A stretch of DNA of 42,977 nucleotides, taken from NCBI GenBank assembly GCA_023415205.1, contig JAEZLR010000046.1:1-42977 (forward strand), given 5' to 3'. The stretch comes from Bacillota bacterium (lineage in GTDB: Bacteria; Bacillota; Clostridia; DSM-8532). The notes under the pieces were generated by a model that saw nothing but the letters and a program-made list of their open reading frames with translations, searched no databases and had not been told where the DNA came from. Positions 31,277 to 39,797 of the stretch are shown piece after piece; positions within the stretch are counted from its first letter, which is position 1; each line of letters starts with the position of its first letter. Made by a program: the position numbers and the translations under genes.

Positions 31277-33022
31277 ATGCTGGCATATTTCAAAAATCTG
31301 AAAAAGATTAAACTTCAGACCGTTATATTCTCCATTTTCAGTATCCTTCTGGGTTTCGCAATAGTGATTACAGGCCTCTCGACCTATCGTGTCTTTGAAT
31401 CGAAAATGGTGGAACAATTGGCCAAGTCTAGAGTTGATCTTCTGGCCCAGGTATCGGCTCAGCTAAACGTCCTTGAAAGAGTTATCATTTCGTATTCAGA
31501 CTTATTCTATTATAATGAACCCATAAAAAGCAGGATCAGTAAAACGGACATTGACAGTTCCGCACTTACAAATGAACTGAACTCACTCAACAGCCAATAC
31601 AGCAAGGCCTTGGTAACCAATGGCGTATCCCTTTACTACACTATTTTTACCTATGAAGGCTTCACCTATAATTCACAGCTTCCACAAAAACATATTGATG
31701 CAAAATCCTATATCCCCATTCTATGGAAGTATGATACTTCTTTATTACGAGATTCGATGGTCTGGCTTCCCACTTATGCTGACATCTGGGACATGAATGG
31801 CCCTAATAACTATGTTGTATCCTGTGCACGACCACTCTATGATGATTCTGGAAGCATAAAAGGCTTTTTCATGGTCAATACCCCTGAAGAGGCCGTGAGG
31901 GATATTTATGCGCAATCCCTGAACCAAAACAATTCTATCTCTGTGGTGAGCTCTGAAGGGCAGATTATATCCCACCGAGATAAAAATATGGTAGGCTTTT
32001 ATTTCTATAGAATGGACAGGTTAGGTGAGATTTTTGCGAATAATGAATATGCCATAACAGAAAAAAACGGTGAAGAATATTTGTTTTCAAGGTATTATAA
32101 CAAAGATTTAGGGTGGTTTATTTTTGAAGAGATCCCCATGAAACAAGTGCTCATGCCTCTTCAAAGCATTAAGATCTTGCTTATGCTTTTATATTCTTTG
32201 ATGCTATGCATCGTCTTTATTGTTTCGTATTTTCTATCAAAATGGCTAGCTTCGCCTTTAAAGAGCCTTTGTGCCCGCTTAAAAAAGGTTGCCTATAAAA
32301 AAGAAAAAATTAGTTTTGATATTCATGGATGGCTTGAGATTCAGGAAATTTGCGATGAATGCACCAGTATGAACAACCGTATCTACCAACTCATTGAAAA
32401 TGTTAAAGACAGAGAATCAAAAATTCGAAAATCTGAGCTTGAGTTCTTGCTTTTACAGATTAATCCTCATTTTATACATAATACTCTGTTCTCATTAAAA
32501 TGCCTGATTGCCATGGGTAAAAATCATGAAGCCGAGAACATGCTGACTGACTTTTCTTCATTATTGGCAAGTACGTTCCGCTCACACGACCAATTGATAA
32601 CGATCGAGCAGGAGCTTAATATCCTCAACAAATATGTTGAAGTTCAAAAGTATCGTTATGGGAATAAATTCACCCTAAATGTGATCTGCAACCATGACCT
32701 CATACATTGTAAGGTACCTAAGCTTCTCATGCAGCCCATTATAGAAAACTCCATATTCCATGGCATTGAGCCCTGTAATAAACCAGGGTATATTACAGTA
32801 AAGATTTCAAGATCAGAGGATGATCTTGTTTTGGTTATCTCTGATAATGGAATAGGCTTTAACAAGACCGATGAACCCATAAAGCAAATAACCAATAGCA
32901 TTGGTATTGAGAACGTCCATAACAGGATTAAGCTCTTATTTGGTAGCAAGTACGGTTTACATATAGAAAGCAAAGTCAATATAGGAACAAATGTATGTAT
33001 TACACTCCCCTATCTTGATTGA
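31277..33022 (+). CDS. YesM-type sensor histidine kinase with extracytoplasmic Cache domain
   Basis: A 581-residue membrane kinase. TM1 lies at about 17-37, a Cache-like extracytoplasmic domain at about 40-290 and TM2 at about 298-322, followed by a HAMP-like linker. The His_kinase domain has QINPHFIHNTLFSLK with phospho-acceptor His398, and the ATPase domain has PIIENSIFHGIEP (N box) and VISDNGIGF (G box). This layout is typical of LytS/YesM kinases that work with AraC-type regulators on sugar or solute uptake genes. GGGGG is upstream of the ATG. It lies between the sensor lipoprotein and the response regulator. Confidence 0.93.
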   Translation: MLAYFKNLKKIKLQTVIFSIFSILLGFAIVITGLSTYRVFESKMVEQLAKSRVDLLAQVSAQLNVLERVIISYSDLFYYNEPIKSRISKTDIDSSALTNELNSLNSQYSKALVTNGVSLYYTIFTYEGFTYNSQLPQKHIDAKSYIPILWKYDTSLLRDSMVWLPTYADIWDMNGPNNYVVSCARPLYDDSGSIKGFFMVNTPEEAVRDIYAQSLNQNNSISVVSSEGQIISHRDKNMVGFYFYRMDRLGEIFANNEYAITEKNGEEYLFSRYYNKDLGWFIFEEIPMKQVLMPLQSIKILLMLLYSLMLCIVFIVSYFLSKWLASPLKSLCARLKKVAYKKEKISFDIHGWLEIQEICDECTSMNNRIYQLIENVKDRESKIRKSELEFLLLQINPHFIHNTLFSLKCLIAMGKNHEAENMLTDFSSLLASTFRSHDQLITIEQELNILNKYVEVQKYRYGNKFTLNVICNHDLIHCKVPKLLMQPIIENSIFHGIEPCNKPGYITVKISRSEDDLVLVISDNGIGFNKTDEPIKQITNSIGIENVHNRIKLLFGSKYGLHIESKVNIGTNVCITLPYLD

Positions 33023-33047
33023 GCATGGAAAGAGAGATTTTTTGATT

Positions 33048-34559
33048 ATGGTTATTTTAGTGGTAGATGATGAATTGCCCATCCGTGAGTGGCTGAAATT
33101 CACCATTGAGAAATGTGTTTCAGAGGATACCACTGTCATATATGCCTCTAATGGGCAGGAGGCTTGTAACATTATGCAGAGGCAATCCATAGATATGGTA
33201 TTCACCGATATCAAGATGCCTGTTATGGATGGTTTAGAACTACTGCAAAGCATTCGAGAGGGCGGTAAGAATATTTATGTTGTTTTATTAACCAGTTATG
33301 CAGATTTTGATTATGCCAGAACAGCACTTTCCATGAAAGCAGAAGCCTATATACTTAAAAATGAGATATCTATTAAAACCATTGAAGATATCTTTAGTCA
33401 GTTTAAAAGAAGCAGGAGCAGGTCAATTGAAATTAACCACAATGATTTACAAATTAAGCGGGCTGCATTGTTCAAACATATTGTTCATGGCCTAGAGGTG
33501 GAAAAATCGATAGATGAATTTAGAAAAGTTGGAATCCCCCTTGAAGATAACCGACTCATAATGATTGCCATAAGAAACCCTAAAGGCAATGACGATGCAG
33601 GCACCCCTATAGAAAATCTGATTACTCATGATGATTATTTAAGGAATACCACCTGCTTTATATATAATATGGAAACCTGCATTTTTGTTGCCAATACCAG
33701 CAGTTCTGTCAAAAATGACAGTAGGGACGCCCTTTGGGAAAGTATATCTCAGAAACTGGGACAGATGGGCTCCAATCATTTTTACGTGGGTATTAGTTTG
33801 GTTGGCGAGGGGTTTAATTGCTTCCCTGAACTATTTTCGCAGTGTATACAGGCTGTGAACCAGTATTTTTATTCGTCTAGTCAGGTTAATTATTATAACA
33901 TGCAGCCTCCAAATCATACTATGGAGGAAGAACTGGAAAAAGAAATAGCATTGCTTTCTCAGAGGATAGAGCACTTTCAGATAAAAGATCTCCAACAGAA
34001 CATCTCTCAATTAATGGATAGCATTTATCGTGTTAAACCTCAGGATACTTTACAAATAAGGAAGCGATGCAATGATATACTCAGGGATTTAATGAAGGAA
34101 TGTGATAAAAGGTTCAATAAGGACTGCCAAAGCAACTATAATTATTGGGATGATGTTCTCATGAACGTAGAGACATTTTTTGAGTTCAGAAGCTTTTATG
34201 AACGGTGTATCCAAGAAGTCATGGACAACGGTCTTCTGGGAATCCATAATGAGTATATCAAAAAGGCAATCTATTATATCTACCAGAATTATAAGACCAT
34301 TGAATCTATTGACGATATCTGCAATGCCATTAATATAAATAAAGAATACCTTTGTAGGCTGTTCAAGAAGGAGACCAGCAAGACAATAAACGCCTATCTG
34401 ACGCATTATCGGTTAAGCACGGCAAGAGAAATGCTTAAAACAAGCAGCCTGACCATTTCGGAAATTGCAGAACAGACTGGGTACTTAAATACTAATTATT
34501 TTTCCAGGCTATACAAAAGCATAATGGGCATTAATCCAAAAGAAGAAAGGCTCAAGTGA
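33048..34559 (+). CDS. YesN-type response regulator with AraC DNA-binding domain
   Basis: A 503-residue response regulator. The receiver domain (about 1-120) has VDDE at its N-terminus, phospho-acceptor Asp54 in FTDIKMP, and the conserved Lys in AYILKNE. A long helical middle region follows. The C-terminal 100 residues hold two helix-turn-helices (SIDDICNAININKEYLCRLF and TISEIAEQTGYLNTNYFSRL). The ATG at 33048 starts directly at the receiver fold, 25 bases after the kinase stop; the longer frame from 32991 overlaps the kinase. The ribosome-binding site is weak. Probable target sites are the 21-bp-spaced TTGACAT repeats. Confidence 0.92.
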   Translation: MVILVVDDELPIREWLKFTIEKCVSEDTTVIYASNGQEACNIMQRQSIDMVFTDIKMPVMDGLELLQSIREGGKNIYVVLLTSYADFDYARTALSMKAEAYILKNEISIKTIEDIFSQFKRSRSRSIEINHNDLQIKRAALFKHIVHGLEVEKSIDEFRKVGIPLEDNRLIMIAIRNPKGNDDAGTPIENLITHDDYLRNTTCFIYNMETCIFVANTSSSVKNDSRDALWESISQKLGQMGSNHFYVGISLVGEGFNCFPELFSQCIQAVNQYFYSSSQVNYYNMQPPNHTMEEELEKEIALLSQRIEHFQIKDLQQNISQLMDSIYRVKPQDTLQIRKRCNDILRDLMKECDKRFNKDCQSNYNYWDDVLMNVETFFEFRSFYERCIQEVMDNGLLGIHNEYIKKAIYYIYQNYKTIESIDDICNAININKEYLCRLFKKETSKTINAYLTHYRLSTAREMLKTSSLTISEIAEQTGYLNTNYFSRLYKSIMGINPKEERLK

Positions 34560-34610
34560 AGTGACTAGCTATTCCCCCCTTATCATGGTTATGTTGCCAA
34601 GCCCCCGAAC

Positions 34611-35828
34611 CTATATAAAATTTAACAAAAGCTGATCCAGGGTTTCACGCTTTCGTATGAGCCTTGCTTTACCCTCAAGGTCGATAAGCACCTCAGCAGG
34701 CCTCAAGCGACAATTATAATTGGAGGACATGACGTAGCCATAGGCACCGGCATTGTGCAGAACAATAAGATCCCCTTCGGTAGCCTTGCCTAGTCTTCTG
34801 TCACGGGCCAGGATATCTCCGCTCTCACAGATATTTCCCACGAGGGTCACTGTCTCCTCCTGACCGGACGCCTCCCCCTCTCCCACTTTAATGAGTGAAG
34901 CCTCATGATAGGAATCATACATGGCCGGACGGATCAGAACATTCATTCCCAGATCGGTTCCGAGGTAGCGTGTATCATAATTCTGTTTTACCGCATGGAC
35001 ACTTCCCAGAAGCAGGCCGCATTCGGCCACAATATAGCGTCCAGGCTCCATTTTGAAGCCTATCTCCTTGTTGGGATAAGTCTTTAAAAATTCCTCGATA
35101 AGCTCATCCAACCTCAGTCCAAGACCTTCAAGATCCAATCTCTTCTCATGGGGCATATAGGGAACCCCAAAGCCTCCGCCAAAATCAATAAACTTCAGTT
35201 GGGGAAATTCATGGGCGATATCAAAGAGCGCACGAATGCTGTCCGCATACACCTCACCGTCCAGAAAAAGAGAGCCGATATGCTGGTTGATCCCCTCCAG
35301 GTCAAGGCTATACTTCTTCAAAAGTTCCTTCACCTCGGGCACGAAATCCTTTTGGACGCCAAACTTGGTCTTTCTTCCTGCAGTGATCACCTTTTCGTGA
35401 TGGCCCGCTCCAATACCAGGATTGAATCGAACGGCCACTCTTCCTCCCGGATTAATCTGTCCGAAAAGCTCAAGCTGTGATAGAGAGTCCACACTGACCA
35501 GTATGCCTCTTTCAATAGCAAACAGCATTTCTTCGGCAGAGACATTGTTGCTGATATAGAGAATCCGATCCCTTTCAAAGCCTGCCCATTCCTCAATAAT
35601 AATTTCACCAGGTGACATGGCATCCACATCGAAACCCTCACTATGTATAATCTTAAGGAGTTCCGGATTGGTGTTGGCCTTGGCCGAATAGTTGATTCTG
35701 ATATTCCTGTGGGGCAGGAGACTTTTGACCTCCCGGCATCTATCCCTTAAAATTGCTTCGGAATAGACGTATAAAGGCGTTCCATATTGTTCCTTAAGCT
35801 TGATGAGATCATTCTCCGATAAAAACAT
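34611..35828 (-). CDS. lysA: Diaminopimelate decarboxylase-like PLP enzyme
   Basis: A 405-residue fold-type III decarboxylase. PLP lysine Lys50 is in NYSAKANTNP, and HIGSLFLDGEVYADSI, DFGGGFGVPY and EPGRYIVAECG form the cofactor and substrate sites. ICESGDILARDR carries the active-site cysteine, and NAGAYGYVMSSNYN is near the end. This pattern fits meso-diaminopimelate decarboxylase, the last step of lysine synthesis. The ATG at 35828 is seven bases after AAAAGGAG; the frame extends to 35846 without support. It is preceded after 4 bases by a TrmB regulator gene, an unusual partner for lysA, and no lysine riboswitch is visible. Another decarboxylase specificity is possible. Confidence 0.85.
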   Translation of the reverse strand: MFLSENDLIKLKEQYGTPLYVYSEAILRDRCREVKSLLPHRNIRINYSAKANTNPELLKIIHSEGFDVDAMSPGEIIIEEWAGFERDRILYISNNVSAEEMLFAIERGILVSVDSLSQLELFGQINPGGRVAVRFNPGIGAGHHEKVITAGRKTKFGVQKDFVPEVKELLKKYSLDLEGINQHIGSLFLDGEVYADSIRALFDIAHEFPQLKFIDFGGGFGVPYMPHEKRLDLEGLGLRLDELIEEFLKTYPNKEIGFKMEPGRYIVAECGLLLGSVHAVKQNYDTRYLGTDLGMNVLIRPAMYDSYHEASLIKVGEGEASGQEETVTLVGNICESGDILARDRRLGKATEGDLIVLHNAGAYGYVMSSNYNCRLRPAEVLIDLEGKARLIRKRETLDQLLLNFI

Positions 35829-35832
35829 AGGT

Positions 35833-36534
35833 CTACTCCTTTTCATTCTTTGTTAGCTCAATGAGCCTTATTTCATTCTTGAGGGCTTCCTTAAAGAGAT
35901 CCACAAGGTTCTTCTTCTTGGAAAAAAGACAGGTGGACTGGGCCTTGTCGGCTATATCTCCTGTGAGAACAACGGATGAATCGGCAATAAGCCTGATTTG
36001 CTCCTGCTCCTTTTCTGAAAAATGCAAAGTTGCACCTTTCAGCTCAAAGGGGGGATTGGTGATGATAACAACCTTGATATTCTGGAAAATGGCTTCTTTG
36101 AGATCCTCCAGCACCTCCCTAAGAATGGCCTGGGATAAGGAAATATAGATTCTTTCATGGGCTTGCTTGATAATATGCCGCATTTTATCCAGTATATTTT
36201 TTTCACCCCTGATGGTAACATAGCCCTCATCGCTTTCTGTCCTTCGCTTGAGATGTTCTAAAAGAAAGCGCTTGATGCTTATTATCTCATGTAGACGGTT
36301 ATCACACAGTTCATCAATCTCCACGGCGTTGTAGCGTGTGGCCGTCCCTTCCGTCATGGTGGCCGCTCCTTTGTCCACCAGGCCGGCCAGGGCCGTATAG
36401 GTATTGGATCTTGAAATTCCGGTTATTTTGGACACCTCATAGCCGGTCAAGGAACCTTCCGCAACCAGAGTGGCATACAGGGTTGCTTCCTGGCGGGTAA
36501 GCTGCAGCTTCATTAATGATTCAATCATGTCCAT
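35833..36534 (-). CDS. TrmB family transcriptional regulator
   Basis: A 233-residue regulator. The N-terminal winged helix-turn-helix is at about 10-65 (LTRQEATLYATLVAEGSLTG, then GISRSNTYTALAGLVDKG). A helical linker leads to a PLD-like effector domain (YVTIRGEKNILDKM onward). TrmB proteins are mostly archaeal sugar regulators but occur in Firmicutes. GAGG is a few bases before the ATG. The consensus promoter TTGACA-17-TATAGT lies 36-64 bases upstream, and the decarboxylase gene is directly downstream in the same transcript. The effector is unknown. Confidence 0.87.
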   Translation of the reverse strand: MDMIESLMKLQLTRQEATLYATLVAEGSLTGYEVSKITGISRSNTYTALAGLVDKGAATMTEGTATRYNAVEIDELCDNRLHEIISIKRFLLEHLKRRTESDEGYVTIRGEKNILDKMRHIIKQAHERIYISLSQAILREVLEDLKEAIFQNIKVVIITNPPFELKGATLHFSEKEQEQIRLIADSSVVLTGDIADKAQSTCLFSKKKNLVDLFKEALKNEIRLIELTKNEKE

Positions 36535-36569
36535 AGGCTACCTCATCTGTAGTAGTTCTGTTTAGGAAC

Positions 36570-36598
36570 ACTATAAACCTATTAACGACATTTGTCAA
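36570..36598 (-). promoter_or_regulatory. Promoter of the TrmB-decarboxylase operon
   Basis: On the minus strand TTGACA and TATAGT are separated by 17 bp. A GTTC-N7-GAAC imperfect dyad directly follows the -10 and could be the regulator's operator. Confidence 0.72.
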
Positions 36599-36611
36599 TA
36601 CAGAACGCAAT

Positions 36612-36637
36612 AAAAAGAGATTTCCTTACGGAAACCC
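36612..36637 (-). terminator. Terminator after the thioredoxin-fold gene
   Basis: On the minus strand GGTTTCC and GGAAATC pair around a GTAA loop and are followed by TCTTTTT. Confidence 0.65.
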
Positions 36638-36661
36638 CTTCGTCCATTATATTTAATTATT

Positions 36662-36925
36662 TTATTCTTCCTCGGCAGCCTCAAAAACCCGTCTTACATC
36701 ATCCTTAGCGGCCGCCCCTTCGTGAACCTTATCCTGCTCGACATAATAGGTGGGAACAAAGTAGTAGTCGTAGCGGCCGGCTGTATCGGGATCAAGGTTT
36801 TCATCAATCACTTTCAGAGGAATATCCTTATATCTCGGCGTTTCCTTCATAAGCTCCTCCATAAACCGAGTGGCTTTTTGACAATGGGGACAGGATGCCA
36901 TGATGAACATTGTAATGGATTTCAT
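36662..36925 (-). CDS. Small glutaredoxin/thioredoxin-fold protein
   Basis: An 87-residue protein with the redox motif CPHC (Cys12 and Cys15), a thioredoxin-like fold with a cis-proline in YFVPTYYV, and an acidic C-terminus. It likely takes part in disulfide exchange in the cytoplasm, but partner and reductant are unknown. GGAG is nine bases before the ATG. It is transcribed alone, with its own terminator downstream. The 123 bases before it (36926-37048) hold nothing I can name. Confidence 0.85.
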   Translation of the reverse strand: MKSITMFIMASCPHCQKATRFMEELMKETPRYKDIPLKVIDENLDPDTAGRYDYYFVPTYYVEQDKVHEGAAAKDDVRRVFEAAEEE

Positions 36926-37048
36926 AAAAAGACCACTCCTATGCTTTTAGCTTATTGTTTGCTCCTGAAAGCCGATTTATGTATGGAACACCTCTCAATA
37001 TTTATCGGATACCTTGGCCTCAAGCATTAGGCTTTTATGGGCTTGAAG

Positions 37049-37681
37049 CTAATGCCTTGCCTCACAAAACCTAATAAAGTTATTCATAACTTCCAGTTCC
37101 TTCTTGATATCCTGGTCCATTTTTCTGCCCAAACGGTCACATAACCCTAAAAGGGCGATTTCCTTAAAATCCACCTGTTTTTTCATCTGACCGATATCTG
37201 CAAAAGGGAGCTTATTGGTCACAAACAAAATCTGCATATGCCAACGTACCATCTTGGACACCTTGAAGATGAATTCTGAATCGTCGGTAAAGCATTTTAG
37301 AAAATCCCGGGCTAAAGACTCCCCCTCCTTATCATGGTCATAGGAGGTGATCCGTCCATGGCGCAATTTGGTCGAAACAGCCTTGCCCATGTCATGAAGG
37401 AGGGCTGCCCACATAAACACCCTAGCATCTTTGCTCTGGCCTTTTACCTGTGCAGCGTTATCAACAACCAGTAAAGTATGGTTCCAAACATGGCCCTCGG
37501 GATGGTGCTTAGGGGATTGCTCCACGCTTTCTAAACGGCTCAGAAGAGAGAAGGGGTACTCTTTGCGGAAAATGTCGATTTCGTTTATTTCAGACAGGTA
37601 TCGGGAGGGCTTGCCATCGTGTAGGAGATGCCCTTCTATTTCATAAAACAAGGTTTGCTTTTCATCCAGTGCTTTCACCAC
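37049..37681 (-). CDS. HD domain phosphohydrolase-like protein
   Basis: A 210-residue HD-domain protein. Metal ligands are in HVWNHTLLVVD (His64/His68) and LLHDMGK (His96-Asp97), with YDHDKEGESLARDFLK and RWHMQI downstream. The domain resembles that of tRNA nucleotidyltransferases and other HDIG proteins, but there is no nucleotidyltransferase domain. It likely hydrolyses a phosphate ester or nucleotide; the substrate is unknown. The start is one of two tandem GTG codons after GAGGGG. It lies 33 bases after the Zur gene and may be the last gene of the zinc operon. Confidence 0.8.
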   Translation of the reverse strand: MVKALDEKQTLFYEIEGHLLHDGKPSRYLSEINEIDIFRKEYPFSLLSRLESVEQSPKHHPEGHVWNHTLLVVDNAAQVKGQSKDARVFMWAALLHDMGKAVSTKLRHGRITSYDHDKEGESLARDFLKCFTDDSEFIFKVSKMVRWHMQILFVTNKLPFADIGQMKKQVDFKEIALLGLCDRLGRKMDQDIKKELEVMNNFIRFCEARH

Positions 37682-37714
37682 CCCTCATGGAAGTCTTTTT
37701 CTAGGTTGCCCAGC

Positions 37715-38146
37715 TTACTCACTATCCTTGCATTTCTCGCAGTAACCAAATACCTCCAGATTATGTCCTTTCACCGTAAAGCCGAAACGATCCTCCAAAA
37801 GCTGCTCATACTCCTTCAATGGGCAGCCGTCCACCGGAAGAATCTGCCGACATTTGACACAGCGAAGATGATGATGGTGATCCTTATGGCTAAGCTCATA
37901 CAAGGCCTTGTTTTCGTCAGCCAACTGGCTCCGGGTAACAAAGCCCTTGTCTACCAGAGTCTCAAGAATCCTGTACACCGTTGACAGGCTGATGGATACA
38001 TTCTTTTCCTTGAGCTTGAGGAACAGGTCCTCGGCGGTAAGCGGAAAACCACTACTTTCCAAAGCCTCCAACAGGGCATTCCTGTGTTTGGTGCTTTTTA
38101 GGTTTCCCGTTCTCAACAGCTCCTTATAGGGGTCTTTGCATGACAT
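37715..38146 (-). CDS. zur: Fur family regulator, probably Zur
   Basis: A 143-residue metal-dependent repressor. The winged helix is at about 15-80 (TAEDLFLKLKEKN and SLSTVYRILETLVDKG). The metal sites have the DHHHHLRCVKC motif around 93-103 and a C-terminal CEKC pair. Its position directly after znuACB, and the Zur-like box upstream of that operon, point to zinc sensing rather than iron. GAGGAAG precedes the ATG. It would shut off zinc uptake when zinc is plentiful. Confidence 0.88.
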   Translation of the reverse strand: MSCKDPYKELLRTGNLKSTKHRNALLEALESSGFPLTAEDLFLKLKEKNVSISLSTVYRILETLVDKGFVTRSQLADENKALYELSHKDHHHHLRCVKCRQILPVDGCPLKEYEQLLEDRFGFTVKGHNLEVFGYCEKCKDSE

Positions 38147-38160
38147 ATAATCTTCCTCCC

Positions 38161-39012
38161 TTAAGCGAATTTCTTTCTGATTGCAAAGGTTAAAAAGAAG
38201 ATCAAGGACGATATCAGAATGATGGTGGAGCCTGAGGCTGTCTCAATATAATAGGAAAGAATAAGGCCCAGTATTCCTGAAAACAACGAGAAGGCCACCG
38301 CCCAAAAATGGTACTGTCTTTGATTTCTGGCAATATTCCTTGCAGATGCGGCCGGAAGGACCAAAAAAGAATTGATGACCAAGAGACCTATCCATGACAT
38401 GGATACGGTTACGGCTATAGCCACGGCACAACTGAAAAGAACCTCATACCAGAAGGTATGCACGCCCCTACTTCCTGCCAGGGAGGGGTTAATGCTCACT
38501 AGCAAAAGACGATTAAAGAAAATCATCCAAAAGGCAAGAACCACAAGCAACAAGATAAAGAGAAAACCGATTTCACCCGGTGTAATGCTCAAAATATCCC
38601 CCACCAAGTAGGAATTAAGCTTGGTAAAGCTCCTTCCTCCTATGGTTGTGAGGAAAATACCCAGGGCCACCGCCGTTGAAGAGAAGACACCGATAATGGT
38701 ATCACTGGAATATTTGCTGCGATGTTTAATGAGGGCAATCAGAAAAGCAAACAGGAGTGAGAAAACCACGGCTGAGCCCACAGGCCGGACAAGTCCGAAC
38801 AATCCCCCGATAGCTACTCCGGTAAAGGCTCCGTGCCCTAAGGCATCGGAGAAAAAGGCCATGTTATTATTCACAACCATGGTTCCCAGTAGGGCAAACA
38901 GGGGCGTCAGGAGAATAACGGCTAAAAGGGCATTTTTCATGAAAAGCATTTGCCCTTCCTGCGCCCATTCAAAGGGAAGGATTTCTAGAAGCTTGTACCA
39001 TACGTTCATCAT
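38161..39012 (-). CDS. znuB: Zinc ABC transporter permease
   Basis: An ABC-3 family permease of 283 residues with about eight transmembrane helices. AFFSDALGHGAFTGVAIGG near 55-73 and a later SWIGLLVINSFLVLPAASARN segment are family hallmarks. The tandem ATG at 39012/39009 after GGAGG is chosen as start; it overlaps the ATPase stop (ATGATGA), so the two are translationally coupled. The open frame begins earlier at 39048, but that would run inside the ATPase gene. Confidence 0.92.
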   Translation of the reverse strand: MMNVWYKLLEILPFEWAQEGQMLFMKNALLAVILLTPLFALLGTMVVNNNMAFFSDALGHGAFTGVAIGGLFGLVRPVGSAVVFSLLFAFLIALIKHRSKYSSDTIIGVFSSTAVALGIFLTTIGGRSFTKLNSYLVGDILSITPGEIGFLFILLLVVLAFWMIFFNRLLLVSINPSLAGSRGVHTFWYEVLFSCAVAIAVTVSMSWIGLLVINSFLVLPAASARNIARNQRQYHFWAVAFSLFSGILGLILSYYIETASGSTIILISSLIFFLTFAIRKKFA

Positions 39013-39797
39013 CCCTCTCCTCCCTTGCTCTCCCATGGTCTTTGCCAATTAAGGGAGAAAACCTTGTAAAAGCTCTCACTTTGAAGGATCTCTTCGGGGG
39101 TGCCCACACCTAGAACGGTCTTGTTTAGGAGCACCATCCGGTCCGCATAGTTTTTAACCATGTCAAGGTCATGGGAAACCAGAATGATGGACAGGTCATA
39201 GGTTTTTCGCAGCGCTGAAACCGTTTCATAAAAGAGCTCCAAGCCATTCTGATCAATACCCGATACAGGCTCATCCAAAAGCAGAAGATCAGGCACAGGA
39301 TCGAGGGCCAAAGCCAGCAGCACCCGTTGGAGTTCTCCTCCCGAAAGGGCACCGAGTCTTCGGTTCAGAAGATGCTCGGCCTTAACCCAGGAAAGTCTAT
39401 CCCTTATCCTTTCCACCTGTCTGCGGGAATGTATGAGCCATGCAGGCAGCGAAGAATGACAGGCCAGGAAGAGGTCCATAACACTGGTAGGTGAAGTGGC
39501 GTCCAGCTTCAGGTTTTGAGGGACATAGCCCATCACCGGCCCTTGCGATGCACCTCCCCTTGCCTGGACAAAACGGATGGTCCCGGTATGGGATACCTCA
39601 CCCAGCAGGGCTTTGATCAGGGTGCTTTTACCTGCCCCATTGGGGCCTATAATCGCTGTGAGCTCACCACAATGTATATGCAGGTTCACATCGGTAAGAA
39701 TGGGGGTGTTCCCTATGGTCACACCAAAATGCTCTATTTTTGTACAGCACAAGCCACAGCTTGATGAACGTGAATAAGCGTTTTCACTATTTTCCAT
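39009..39797 (-). CDS. znuC: Zinc ABC transporter ATPase
   Basis: A 262-residue ATPase. Walker A is GPNGAGKST, the signature is LSGGELQRV, Walker B is LLLLDEP and the H-loop is VSHD. The first 20 residues are an extra segment with SCGLCCTKIEH, a cysteine cluster that could bind metal and is seen in several clostridial ZnuC proteins. The gene starts inside the last codons of znuA (11-bp overlap) after GAGG. Together with ZnuA and ZnuB it forms a high-affinity zinc importer. Confidence 0.92.
   Translation of the reverse strand: MENSENAYSRSSSCGLCCTKIEHFGVTIGNTPILTDVNLHIHCGELTAIIGPNGAGKSTLIKALLGEVSHTGTIRFVQARGGASQGPVMGYVPQNLKLDATSPTSVMDLFLACHSSLPAWLIHSRRQVERIRDRLSWVKAEHLLNRRLGALSGGELQRVLLALALDPVPDLLLLDEPVSGIDQNGLELFYETVSALRKTYDLSIILVSHDLDMVKNYADRMVLLNKTVLGVGTPEEILQSESFYKVFSLNWQRPWESKGGEG

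Noticed and set aside
36535..36661. Lysine riboswitch before the TrmB-decarboxylase operon
   Set aside because: The leader is under 40 nt from the predicted promoter, too short for an L-box, and no conserved core was seen.
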